The notes beneath the pieces are model-generated. The model had not been told where the DNA came from. It searched no databases and saw only the letters and a list, made by a program, of their open reading frames with translations. A DNA stretch of 64,000 nt from Rhodopirellula bahusiensis. GTDB taxonomy: Bacteria > Planctomycetota > Planctomycetia > Pirellulales > Pirellulaceae. Position numbers and translations under genes: made by a program. Shown here piece by piece: positions 55,801 to 62,869 of the stretch. The stretch's first letter is position 1, and every line of letters starts with the position of its first letter. The stretch spans positions 124,001 to 188,000 of the forward strand of contig NZ_NIZW01000001.1 in assembly GCF_002727185.1 (NCBI RefSeq), read 5' to 3'.

Positions 55801-56478
55801 TTCGCTGTTGGCGATCAAGTTGGCCTGCGTCAGCATCACGCCTTTGGGTGACCCGGTCGAACCGGATGTGTACTGCAACACACCGAGCGCTTCGCTACGA
55901 AGTTTCGGGCATCGCCAATGAGCCGCGTCCCGTTTGCTGGGAACGTCGGTTCCCAAGAGTTGGACACCGACCAGATCTTCGTGCAGTTCATTGCCTGACA
56001 GCTGATCGACGACCGAGCGGGTCGACAGAGCCCAACGGGCATCGGCATCGACAACGATCGAACGGATCCGAGAGGCTTTGCGGTTGCGGCGTGGAGGATA
56101 GGCCGGAACCGCGATCGCACCGGCCGCGTGGGTCGCGAACAGGCCGATGACAAAATCAAGACCTGGCGGGTAGAGCAACAGCACACGGTCGCCGGCTCGG
56201 ATGCCGCAGCGACCTTGCAAGTATCCGGCCAGCCCGCTGACTTCTTTCCACAATTCGGCGTACGAAAGCGTTTGATCCGAGCCTTCCCCGTCGGTGAACG
56301 TGAACGCGGGAGCGTCTGGGCGCACGTCCACCCAGTGTCGCAAAACCGAGACAAAATGGTCGCGAGGGGGCGCTTCGTTTTTGAAATACTGTTGGAGGTC
56401 CACCGAATTCAACCTGTTGCAATGATGCCGTCGCAGAACAATCTCGTTCTCTCTTGACCGTATTCTCGGACGCTCCAT
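52891..56478 (-). CDS. fatty acyl-AMP ligase / acyl carrier protein / alpha-oxoamine synthase fusion
   Basis: A 1195-residue trifunctional protein. Domain 1 (about 30-630) is a FAAL-type adenylating enzyme: P-loop YTSGSTGSPKGVML near residue 203, AVPAYPPRRNRKAS, CYGMAETTLIVTG and VNRYPQDIE. Domain 2 (about 660-740) is an ACP with phosphopantetheine serine S692 in LGLDSLERLE. Domain 3 (about 800-1195) is a PLP alpha-oxoamine synthase: SYNYLGLSGHPEV, DEAHSFGTMG, and the PLP lysine K1034 in GTLSKSAS. This order would activate a fatty acid, load it on the built-in ACP and condense it with an amino acid, as in the first step of sphingolipid synthesis. The start ATG 56478 adds about 25 basic residues; GTG at 56403 or TTG at 56412 is also possible. 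Confidence 0.88.
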   Translation of the reverse strand: MERPRIRSRENEIVLRRHHCNRLNSVDLQQYFKNEAPPRDHFVSVLRHWVDVRPDAPAFTFTDGEGSDQTLSYAELWKEVSGLAGYLQGRCGIRAGDRVLLLYPPGLDFVIGLFATHAAGAIAVPAYPPRRNRKASRIRSIVVDADARWALSTRSVVDQLSGNELHEDLVGVQLLGTDVPSKRDAAHWRCPKLRSEALGVLQYTSGSTGSPKGVMLTQANLIANSELILHGFEPQSTIIGASWLPTYHDMGLVGGVLMPMFVGRHNILMSPMAFLQRPARWLQTIARLQVTISGGPNFAYQLCVDKIRDEELEGIDLSSWEIAFNGAEPVRSSTLDAFTERFGKYGFRHTSHLPCYGMAETTLIVTGGPQAPRPVLQQFDGPALDEKAVRPAVEVSDAVAASPAETSKRATRELVGCGQVLPGERVLIVDPDTRQTLPADAIGEIWVQSPSVGRGYWQRREQSTKTFAAMTAEGDGPFLRTGDLGFLYGGQLYVSGRLKDMIIVRGVNRYPQDIEATVEHASDVVQAGSVAAFAMNADSDETETGREKLIIVAETVRKRDLDWDDHLQSIRRAVTEDHDLPPDAIYLVRNSSVPKTSSGKIQRHACLHAVRDKELKVIAQWIRGEETSLHNAGLAGETMMKAAAASDASGLDTASDPVVAEAIVSHVRAIAGERAGSINPDTNIVLDLGLDSLERLEIARNLERTFGGRFPEQVLDEIETIGQIATAVERYLPAGALGRAEQFLAGRGDTQRDGDDDLVNTNANGEARTDGEGPLARVMQTPQVEPEDDVTQFAEYRRLKSTMRQMQLTGVPNPYFTVHDCVVGDKTIVDGKSLISFASYNYLGLSGHPEVSKAAADAIAKYGTSVSASRLVSGEKPIHGELERKIAKWVGVESSITMVGGHATNETTIGHLVGPGDLILHDALSHNSIVQGALLSGAKRRPFPHNDYEALDKMLTALRGQYRRTLIIIEGVYSMDGDFADVPKFVEVKKRHRAMLMVDEAHSFGTMGETGHGIAEHFGFDARDVDIWMGTLSKSASSCGGYIAGSEALVELLRYTAPGFVFSVGMPPGQVAAAIASLDVLGREPERVQRLRHNSELFLSLCKDAGLDTGDSCGTPVVPVITGNSLLALRLSNRLKKDGINVQPILYPAVDESAARLRFFITSEHSEDQIRFTVERTAHHHNDLCDSPAKLRGTA

Positions 56479-56796
56479 GACCAGTCATGCGGTGCGAAGG
56501 GGCAATCAGTCATTGACGCAATGATGCACCAACGGCGCGTTTCGGCCAAGGGTTGGCCCCACCCTGACTCCTGGAACCTTCCTGCAGAGGGGGCGAGGTC
56601 GTCGCATCACTCCGCTGGAAACTGTTTGCGTCGACATCTCAAGATCGAGTTGCTACCCCGCTATGATGGCTTATTCGAGGTGCCCAACGCCACCTGACAT
56701 TGACGAAAAACCCCCACGTTGTCTCTGTGGCGACCTTTCGGGTAAACCAGACCAACGCCCACCCTCCTATTTCCGATCGAACGGACCCTATCGCAG
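56479..56796. other. 318-bp divergent intergenic region
   Basis: Lies between the fusion gene (-) and the flavin oxidoreductase gene (+), so shared promoters are likely. TTGACG-like hexamers occur near 56513 and 56700, but no convincing matching -10. No gene supported. Confidence 0.4.
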
Positions 56797-58107
56797 ATGA
56801 GTACGCCGAACATGAAGGATTTCTACGATTGCGTGGTGATTGGTGGAGGCCCGGCCGGCGGTACCGCAGCAGCGATCGTGGCTGAATCGGGTGCCAGCAC
56901 GCTGTTGATCGAACGAGACCCTGTGCCTCGGTTTCACGTCGGCGAGTCGCTGATGCCCGAGTGCTACTGGCCGCTGGAACGACTGGGGTTGATCGATCAG
57001 GTCAAACGATCGGGCTGGCAGACCAAGAAAAGCGTTCAATTTGTCACCCACACGGGCAAAGAGTCTGCCCCATTCTTTTTTCGCGAACATGATGAACGGG
57101 AGTGCAGCACGACTTGGCAGGTCGAACGCAGCGAATTCGACAAAATGCTGTACGACCGTGCATCCGAGCTGGGAGCCGACTGTTTCGACCGAACTCGATT
57201 GATTGACGTACAAACGGAAGCCGGCGAAACGCCTGATCAACCGGTTGCTCGCGCCGTGGTCGTCAAAACCGCCGATGGAACCGAGAAAACGATCGGCTGC
57301 AAAGTCGTCGTGGATGCAACGGGCCAACAAGCGTTTCTGGCCGGGAAGATGGGACTGAAGGAGATCAATCCTGATTTGAAGAAGGCCGCGATTTGGACGT
57401 ACTACCGCGATGCGGTTCGCGGCGAAGGCGACAACGACGGGGCCACAATCATCCTGTACACCAAATCGCGAGACTCGTGGTTCTGGTTCATCCCGCAATC
57501 TCGTGGCATCACCAGCGTCGGCTGCGTCGGTGACAATGACTACTTGCTCAAGGGCCGCGGAACGCCCGAGGAAATCTTCGAGGAAGAGTTGGCCAATTGC
57601 CCGGGACTCGCTCCACGTTTGGCCAATGCAACTCGCGTGGGCAAAATCACCACGGCGAAAGAATTCAGCTACATGACCCGCCGTCACGCTGGACCGGGCT
57701 GGGTCCTGATCGGCGATGCACTCGGATTCATCGATCCGGTTTACTCCTCCGGCGTCTACTTCGCTCTCGAAATGGGCGTTCGCGCGGGCGACGCGATTGT
57801 CGATGGCCTGAAGAAAAACGACCTGTCACCGGAACAACTTGGAAACTGGACCGAAGATTTCAAAGAAGGTGCGTCGAGAATTCGCGAACTTGTGCACGCG
57901 TTTTATAACAAGGATTTCAGCATCGGGCGGTTCATGAAGGAACATCCCGAGTACCGCGGCAACGTGACGGACTTGCTGATTGGAAGGGTATTCCACGAAG
58001 ATGCGGGCAAAATGTTCCCGGCCCTCGATCGTTCGATCGAAATGGCTCGGGCCAATGCCATGTCCAAGGCCGATTCGATGGCCGATACCAAACCCATGTC
58101 GACTTAA
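56797..58107 (+). CDS. flavin-dependent halogenase-family oxidoreductase
   Basis: FAD-dependent enzyme of 436 residues. The N-terminal dinucleotide motif is VVIGGGPAGGTAAA, followed by VGESLMPECYW; the GDALGFIDPVYSSGVYFALE region near the C-terminus binds FAD. The WxWxIP motif that marks flavin halogenases is present (W228-F-W230-F-I-P), and K77/K78 could supply the catalytic lysine. Relatives also include non-halogenating dehydrogenases and geranylgeranyl reductases, so chlorination is not certain. It overlaps the HAD gene by 1 nt (TAATG) and is divergent from the acyl-ligase fusion, suggesting a shared pathway. Confidence 0.82.
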   Translation: MSTPNMKDFYDCVVIGGGPAGGTAAAIVAESGASTLLIERDPVPRFHVGESLMPECYWPLERLGLIDQVKRSGWQTKKSVQFVTHTGKESAPFFFREHDERECSTTWQVERSEFDKMLYDRASELGADCFDRTRLIDVQTEAGETPDQPVARAVVVKTADGTEKTIGCKVVVDATGQQAFLAGKMGLKEINPDLKKAAIWTYYRDAVRGEGDNDGATIILYTKSRDSWFWFIPQSRGITSVGCVGDNDYLLKGRGTPEEIFEEELANCPGLAPRLANATRVGKITTAKEFSYMTRRHAGPGWVLIGDALGFIDPVYSSGVYFALEMGVRAGDAIVDGLKKNDLSPEQLGNWTEDFKEGASRIRELVHAFYNKDFSIGRFMKEHPEYRGNVTDLLIGRVFHEDAGKMFPALDRSIEMARANAMSKADSMADTKPMST

Positions 58108-58763
58108 TGTCCCAATCCAATCCTGAAGCCGCTTCGTCACTCAGTCCTAGTGAATCCGGACAACTGCATCTCGATACAGCAATCTCCCAAGATTTGGCGG
58201 AACGCTACGAGGGTCTGATCTTTGACTGCGACGGAACGCTGACCAATTCGATGCCGCTGCACTACCTAGCGTGGCACGAAACCATGACACGTCACGGCAT
58301 CGAGTTCCCCGAAACGCGATTTTACGCGATGGGTGGCATGCCCAGCGAAAAGATCATCGCGGTGTTGAGTTCGGAACAAGGCGTGACGGTCGACGTTGAT
58401 TTGGCGACCGAAGAAAAAGAGGCCAACTTCATCGCTCGCATCCCGAACGTCGAGCGTTTGGCTCACGTCACCGACATCGCGGAACGCCACCTCAATCGCA
58501 TCGCCATGTCCGTGGCCAGCGGAGGCATGCGGGACATCGTCGCGGATCAATTGCGAACGATCGGCGTCGCGGATTGGTTCCCTGTCTTGGTCGGCAGCGA
58601 AGACACTGAGCTGCACAAGCCCGAACCCGACGTGTTCTTGTGTGCTGCCGAGCGAATGGGCGTGGATCCCAAACGCTGCCTCGTTTTCGAAGACAGCCCC
58701 CTCGGTTTCGAAGCCGCCCAGAAAGCCGGCATGGATTGGGTCGACGTTCGAATCAACGCATAG
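58107..58763 (+). CDS. HAD-superfamily phosphatase (beta-phosphoglucomutase-like)
   Basis: Predicted 218-residue phosphatase or phosphomutase. The four HAD motifs are visible: LIFDCDGTLTNS, MSVASGGMRD, HKPEPDVF and LVFEDSPLGFEAAQ. The cap region between motifs I and II is helical, as in subclass I. Start ATG overlaps the previous stop codon by one base, indicating coupling with the flavin enzyme. The substrate is unknown; a phosphorylated intermediate of the neighbouring pathway is a possibility. Confidence 0.88.
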   Translation: MSQSNPEAASSLSPSESGQLHLDTAISQDLAERYEGLIFDCDGTLTNSMPLHYLAWHETMTRHGIEFPETRFYAMGGMPSEKIIAVLSSEQGVTVDVDLATEEKEANFIARIPNVERLAHVTDIAERHLNRIAMSVASGGMRDIVADQLRTIGVADWFPVLVGSEDTELHKPEPDVFLCAAERMGVDPKRCLVFEDSPLGFEAAQKAGMDWVDVRINA

Positions 58764-58860
58764 CGTCTGCTCTTGCTTGAAACGTTCCTTCCCTGGCGAC
58801 AATCGAGCAAGAATTGCCACGATAGGAACTGCACGCCTCCCAAGTCGATGGACTAAAATC

Positions 58861-58878
58861 GTGGCATGAACATGCCAC
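58861..58878. promoter_or_regulatory. 18-bp palindrome across the start codon of the cytochrome gene
   Basis: GTGGCATG-AA-CATGCCAC is a perfect 8-bp inverted repeat with a 2-bp centre covering the ATG at 58866 and the in-frame ATG at 58872. As DNA it could be an operator; as RNA the loop is too short for a good hairpin. Confidence 0.4.
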
Positions 58879-61355
58879 AAGCCACCTCGAATAGCTGCCA
58901 CGAGTCGCACACACGTGTCGCGGTTGCTCTGGCCATCGTTCTCAGTTCGGTTTCGATTCCGTGCGTGTCGACTGCGAGCGAACCGACTTCGGTCGCCGGC
59001 CCGGCCATCCAGTCGTTTCTTCGAAACCATTGCTTCGACTGCCATTCGGATGGAGCCTCGGAGGGCGGGCTCGAGTTTGATGTTCTTGGGAAATCCATCA
59101 CCGGAACAGCAGACTTGGCCGCCTGGGTCCGCATTCATGACCGAGTTCAATCGGGAGAGATGCCGCCTCCTGATTCCGCCAACTTAAGTGCGTCCGAACG
59201 ATCCGAATTCACAAGCGCTCTGGCGGCTCCGTTGAGGCGACATCACGCGTCCGAAAAAGGCACCGTCCTGAGGCGACTGAATCGTCGCGAATACGAGAAC
59301 ACGCTCAACGATTTGTTTGGCACCGCCGTCGAACTTGAAACGTTGCTCCCCGCCGACGGACGCAGCCACGAATTCGACAACGTGGGTGAAGCTCTTGGGA
59401 TCTCAATGGTCCACTTGGAACGCTACCTCGATGCAGCCGACTTGGTCTTGGAAGCGGCGATCGCGAAGACAGCTGAAGCACCGTCCACTCACGTGATCGA
59501 AACCCACTACGCCGAAACTCGCGAAGCCAAGACTCACCTGGGCAAAGTTTGGAAACAACTCGACGATGGTTCCGTCGTGTTCTATCAAGCTTTCGGTTAC
59601 CCCGATGGCATGCTGCGTACCAGCAGCATCCCAGAACCTGGCCGCTACCGAATCGCAATCACCGGTTACGCATATCAAACGGATGAGAAGATTCCGTTCT
59701 TTGTCGGCGCCAAAAGTTTTGCTCGCGGAAGCGAGCAGCCGACGCTCGGTTACTTCGACATGCCACCGTTGGGATCAAGCGGTGAGATGACAACAATCGA
59801 GCTGACCGCGCACTTGGAACACCGCTACATGCTGAACATCATTCCGTATGGTTTGGTGGTCAGTGATTACAACATCCGCAAAGATGGCGTGGATGGTTAC
59901 AACGGTCCTGGGTTGGCAATATCGAAGGTTCGTTTGGAAGGCCCCCTGCACGACGAATTCCCATCCCGCGGTCATCGTTTGATTTTCGACGACTGGCAAC
60001 GCGAAGAGATCATTCCCAACCCACCGTCACAGCGTGAGAAGTCCTGGTACAAGGCAAAGTTCAACCTGTCCAGCGACAAGGTGGACCAAGCACTGCAAAG
60101 TACTTTGCAACGCGTTGCGTCCACTGCAATGCGACGTGAAGTTGCGGCAGAAGAGCTGTCCCCATACATCAATCTTTTTCACACCGAACAAGAACGCGGG
60201 GCTGACAACGAAGAGGCACTGCGAACCGCGGTTGCGGCTATCCTTTGCTCGCCCGACTTCTTGTATTTCCGGGAACCCGCTGGCGAGCTGGACGACCACG
60301 CGATCGCGACTCGATTGTCATACTTCTTGCATCGCACCACGCCGGACGAGGAACTGCTTCGAGCGGCGGATCGCAACGAGCTGACGAAGTCGACTGAATC
60401 GCTGCTTGGTCACGCGAAACGAATGGTTGCCGACCCACGCTTTGAACGATTCGTGGTCGACTTTACCGACGCTTGGCTGAATCTGCGTGACATCGATCAA
60501 ACCAGCCCCGACCAAAAGCTGTTCCCCGAATACGACAAATACCTTCGAGACAGCATGGTCGAAGAAACGCGTCAATTTATTGCGACCCTGATACACGAAA
60601 ATTTGCCAATCACGAACTTGGTGAAATCCAATTTCGCGATGTTGAACTTGCGTCTGGCCGATCACTACGGCATCGAAGGAGTCGACCATGCGGACGTTCG
60701 CCGAGTGGAACTCCCCAAAGACTCCGTCCGCGGTGGATTGCTCGGCCAAGCCAGCGTGTTGAAGGTCACCGCCAACGGAACCAACACGTCGCCAGTCGTT
60801 CGCGGCGTGTGGGTGACGGAACGTTTGCTGGGCGTGCATCCGGCACCGCCTCCGCCGGGCATCTCTGGTGTCGAGCCTGACATCCGCGGAGCCGCAACGT
60901 TGCGTCAGCTTCTCGACCAACATCGAAACGAAGACTCTTGCCGCGCCTGCCACGCGTTGATTGACCCGCCCGGATTCGCACTGGAAAGCTTCAACCCGAT
61001 CGGCGGTTGGCGTGATCGCTATCGAAGCCTCGGCGAAGGCGAACGAATCGATCTGCGAGTCAACAATCGTCGAGTCCAATACCGTCTGGGATTGCCGGTC
61101 GATTCCAGCGGATCATTGCCATCGGGTGAGTCCTTTGCGGGCTTCGAAGCGTTTCGCGAATGCCTGCTGAAAGATCCGGATCAATTGGCCAGGTCACTGA
61201 TCACCAAGTGGCTGACGTTTGCGACGGGACGCGAAATGGGATTTTCGGATCGCGAAGAAATTGAATCGCTCGCTCGTCAATCCGCCCAACGAGGTCACCG
61301 TCTGCGTGTGATGCTCGCCCTCGTCATCGCCAGCGACATCTTTCGCACGAAGTAG
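58866..61355 (+). CDS. planctomycete cytochrome/DUF1587-1592-1588-1585 protein
   Basis: Large exported protein of 829 residues, typical of planctomycetes. The signal is RVAVALAIVLSSVSIPCVSTA. A cytochrome-c-like motif HCFDCH lies near residue 56 (PSCyt1-like), followed by LRRLNRREYENTLNDLFG (DUF1587), FLHRTTPDEELL (DUF1592), CRACHALIDPPGFALESFNP (DUF1588) and a C-terminal FATGREMGFSDREE (DUF1585). The function is unknown; an oxidoreductase acting on carbohydrates is often suggested. It is followed 80 bp later by the DUF1552 gene, its usual partner. Confidence 0.92.
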   Translation: MNMPQATSNSCHESHTRVAVALAIVLSSVSIPCVSTASEPTSVAGPAIQSFLRNHCFDCHSDGASEGGLEFDVLGKSITGTADLAAWVRIHDRVQSGEMPPPDSANLSASERSEFTSALAAPLRRHHASEKGTVLRRLNRREYENTLNDLFGTAVELETLLPADGRSHEFDNVGEALGISMVHLERYLDAADLVLEAAIAKTAEAPSTHVIETHYAETREAKTHLGKVWKQLDDGSVVFYQAFGYPDGMLRTSSIPEPGRYRIAITGYAYQTDEKIPFFVGAKSFARGSEQPTLGYFDMPPLGSSGEMTTIELTAHLEHRYMLNIIPYGLVVSDYNIRKDGVDGYNGPGLAISKVRLEGPLHDEFPSRGHRLIFDDWQREEIIPNPPSQREKSWYKAKFNLSSDKVDQALQSTLQRVASTAMRREVAAEELSPYINLFHTEQERGADNEEALRTAVAAILCSPDFLYFREPAGELDDHAIATRLSYFLHRTTPDEELLRAADRNELTKSTESLLGHAKRMVADPRFERFVVDFTDAWLNLRDIDQTSPDQKLFPEYDKYLRDSMVEETRQFIATLIHENLPITNLVKSNFAMLNLRLADHYGIEGVDHADVRRVELPKDSVRGGLLGQASVLKVTANGTNTSPVVRGVWVTERLLGVHPAPPPPGISGVEPDIRGAATLRQLLDQHRNEDSCRACHALIDPPGFALESFNPIGGWRDRYRSLGEGERIDLRVNNRRVQYRLGLPVDSSGSLPSGESFAGFEAFRECLLKDPDQLARSLITKWLTFATGREMGFSDREEIESLARQSAQRGHRLRVMLALVIASDIFRTK

Positions 61356-61435
61356 CTGCCATCCTCTCCTGATCTGACGCCACACACTCTGACGCCTCAA
61401 ACGATCGCGTCGCCCACTGTCCCTTCGAGAACACC

Positions 61436-62749
61436 ATGTTGATTCCCTCGCGTCCGATGTCTCGCCGACGATTGTTGCGAACCGCCGGTGGTGCGGCGCT
61501 AGCATTGCCGTTCTTGGAAGCGATGGGGCCGTCGCTCGGCCAGCGTGTTTTAGGTAACGACCGGGCCTCAGATTCTGAATCAACACCCAAACGTTTTGTC
61601 GCCATCTGTGCCTCATTGGGTTTTCACGGCGAGCATCTTTTCCCCGAATCATCGGGACGCGATTACGCGGTCACTCCGTACCTCGAAAAAGTCAAGCAAC
61701 ACCGGGATGACTTCAGCTTGTTCTCGGGACTGTCTCACCCCGAGCAAAACGGCAACAACGGTCACGCGTCTGAGTTGACCTGGTTGACCGCGGCGAGGCG
61801 TCCGGGATTGGCCGGATTTCGAAACACGATCTCGCTCGATCAACGAATCGCGAGTCAGATTGGATTGAAGACCCGCTTCCCGTTCTTGGCGTTGACCACC
61901 GGCGGCCAATCACTTTCGTGGACGTCCAGCGGTGTCGAGATCCCCGCCCAACATTCGCCCGCCAAACTTTTCGCAGCGATGTTCGTTGATGGGAAACCAC
62001 ATGAGATTGAAACGGACCTGGATCGCCTTCGTCGCGGTCGCAGCGTTCTCGACACGGTCGGCGAACGAGCCAAAGCCCTCAAACACGAACTCGGAATTCG
62101 CGACCAGCAGAAACTCGACGAGTACCTTCTTTCCATTCGCGACCTGGAATCGCGACTGCAGCAATCGGAGGGCTGGGTCCGTCGCCCCAAGCCGGTCGTT
62201 GATGAACAACCCGTTTCGGACATCAACGACAAGGCACTCGCAATTGAACGCCAGCGTTTGATGTACCGGATCATCGCCCTGGCGTTGCAAACAGATTCAA
62301 CAAGAACGATCACGTTTCAATTGGCCGGGCTGAATTCAGTCCCGCAGATCCCAGGTGTGCAGAGCGATTGGCATGGCTTGTCGCATCACGGCAAAGACCC
62401 GGAGAAGATCGCTGAACTGAAACGAATCGAAGCGGCAGAATGGGGAGCATTTGGCGAATTCCTCGATCAATTGAAATCAATCCAAGAAAACGACCGACCG
62501 CTGCTGGACCAGACCGCAGTGATGTTCGGGTCCAATCTAGGAAACGCGAGCGCTCATGACTGGCGGAACCTTCCGATCCTGTTGGCCGGTGGAGGCTACC
62601 GCCACGGAGAGTACGTCGCTCACGATGCGTCGAACAACACGCCGCTCTGCAACTTGTACGTCGAACTGGCCCAGCGAATGGGCGTCGAAATCGACGTCTT
62701 CGGTTCCAGCACCGCGACTGGTATCAAAGGCCTCGAATCCACGACGTAG
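61436..62749 (+). CDS. DUF1552 secreted protein (Tat-like signal)
   Basis: Exported protein of 437 residues with a twin-arginine-like signal (MSRRRLLRTAGGAALALPFL), then FVAICASLGFHGEHLFPE and LFSGLSHPEQNGNNGHASEL, characteristic of DUF1552 proteins. The fold is thought to resemble alkaline-phosphatase/sulfatase-like hydrolases, but the catalytic role is not known. It nearly always follows a DUF1592/1588 cytochrome, as here. The start at 61436 or ATG at 61457 is possible; both give the Tat-like signal. Confidence 0.9.
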   Translation: MLIPSRPMSRRRLLRTAGGAALALPFLEAMGPSLGQRVLGNDRASDSESTPKRFVAICASLGFHGEHLFPESSGRDYAVTPYLEKVKQHRDDFSLFSGLSHPEQNGNNGHASELTWLTAARRPGLAGFRNTISLDQRIASQIGLKTRFPFLALTTGGQSLSWTSSGVEIPAQHSPAKLFAAMFVDGKPHEIETDLDRLRRGRSVLDTVGERAKALKHELGIRDQQKLDEYLLSIRDLESRLQQSEGWVRRPKPVVDEQPVSDINDKALAIERQRLMYRIIALALQTDSTRTITFQLAGLNSVPQIPGVQSDWHGLSHHGKDPEKIAELKRIEAAEWGAFGEFLDQLKSIQENDRPLLDQTAVMFGSNLGNASAHDWRNLPILLAGGGYRHGEYVAHDASNNTPLCNLYVELAQRMGVEIDVFGSSTATGIKGLESTT

Positions 62750-62755
62750 CGAAAC

Positions 62756-62774
62756 GGCCCAATCACGTTGGGCC
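62756..62774. terminator. possible hairpin terminator after the DUF1552 gene
   Basis: GGCCCAA-TCACG-TTGGGCC, a perfect 7-bp stem starting 7 bp after the stop codon. There is no T-run after it, so it may be a processing or partial terminator rather than a classical one. Confidence 0.45.
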
Positions 62775-62821
62775 AACCTGTAGGTGGTCTCCGCCGTGAG
62801 TGCGCGACAAGCAGTGCAAGT

Positions 62822-62850
62822 CTCGGTGGGGGACCACCGAGCTACAGGTT
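62822..62850. repeat. palindromic repeat including the 23-bp dispersed repeat, copy 2
   Basis: CTCGGTGG-GGGA-CCACCGAG (62822-62841) is a perfect 8-bp stem, and 62828-62850 is the exact inverted copy of 7054-7076. An imperfect inverted half (AACCTGTAG-GTGGT) begins at 62776, so the whole gap between the DUF1552 gene and pgi is repeat DNA. Confidence 0.7.
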
Positions 62851-62869
62851 ACCGATCGCTTCAAAGAAC

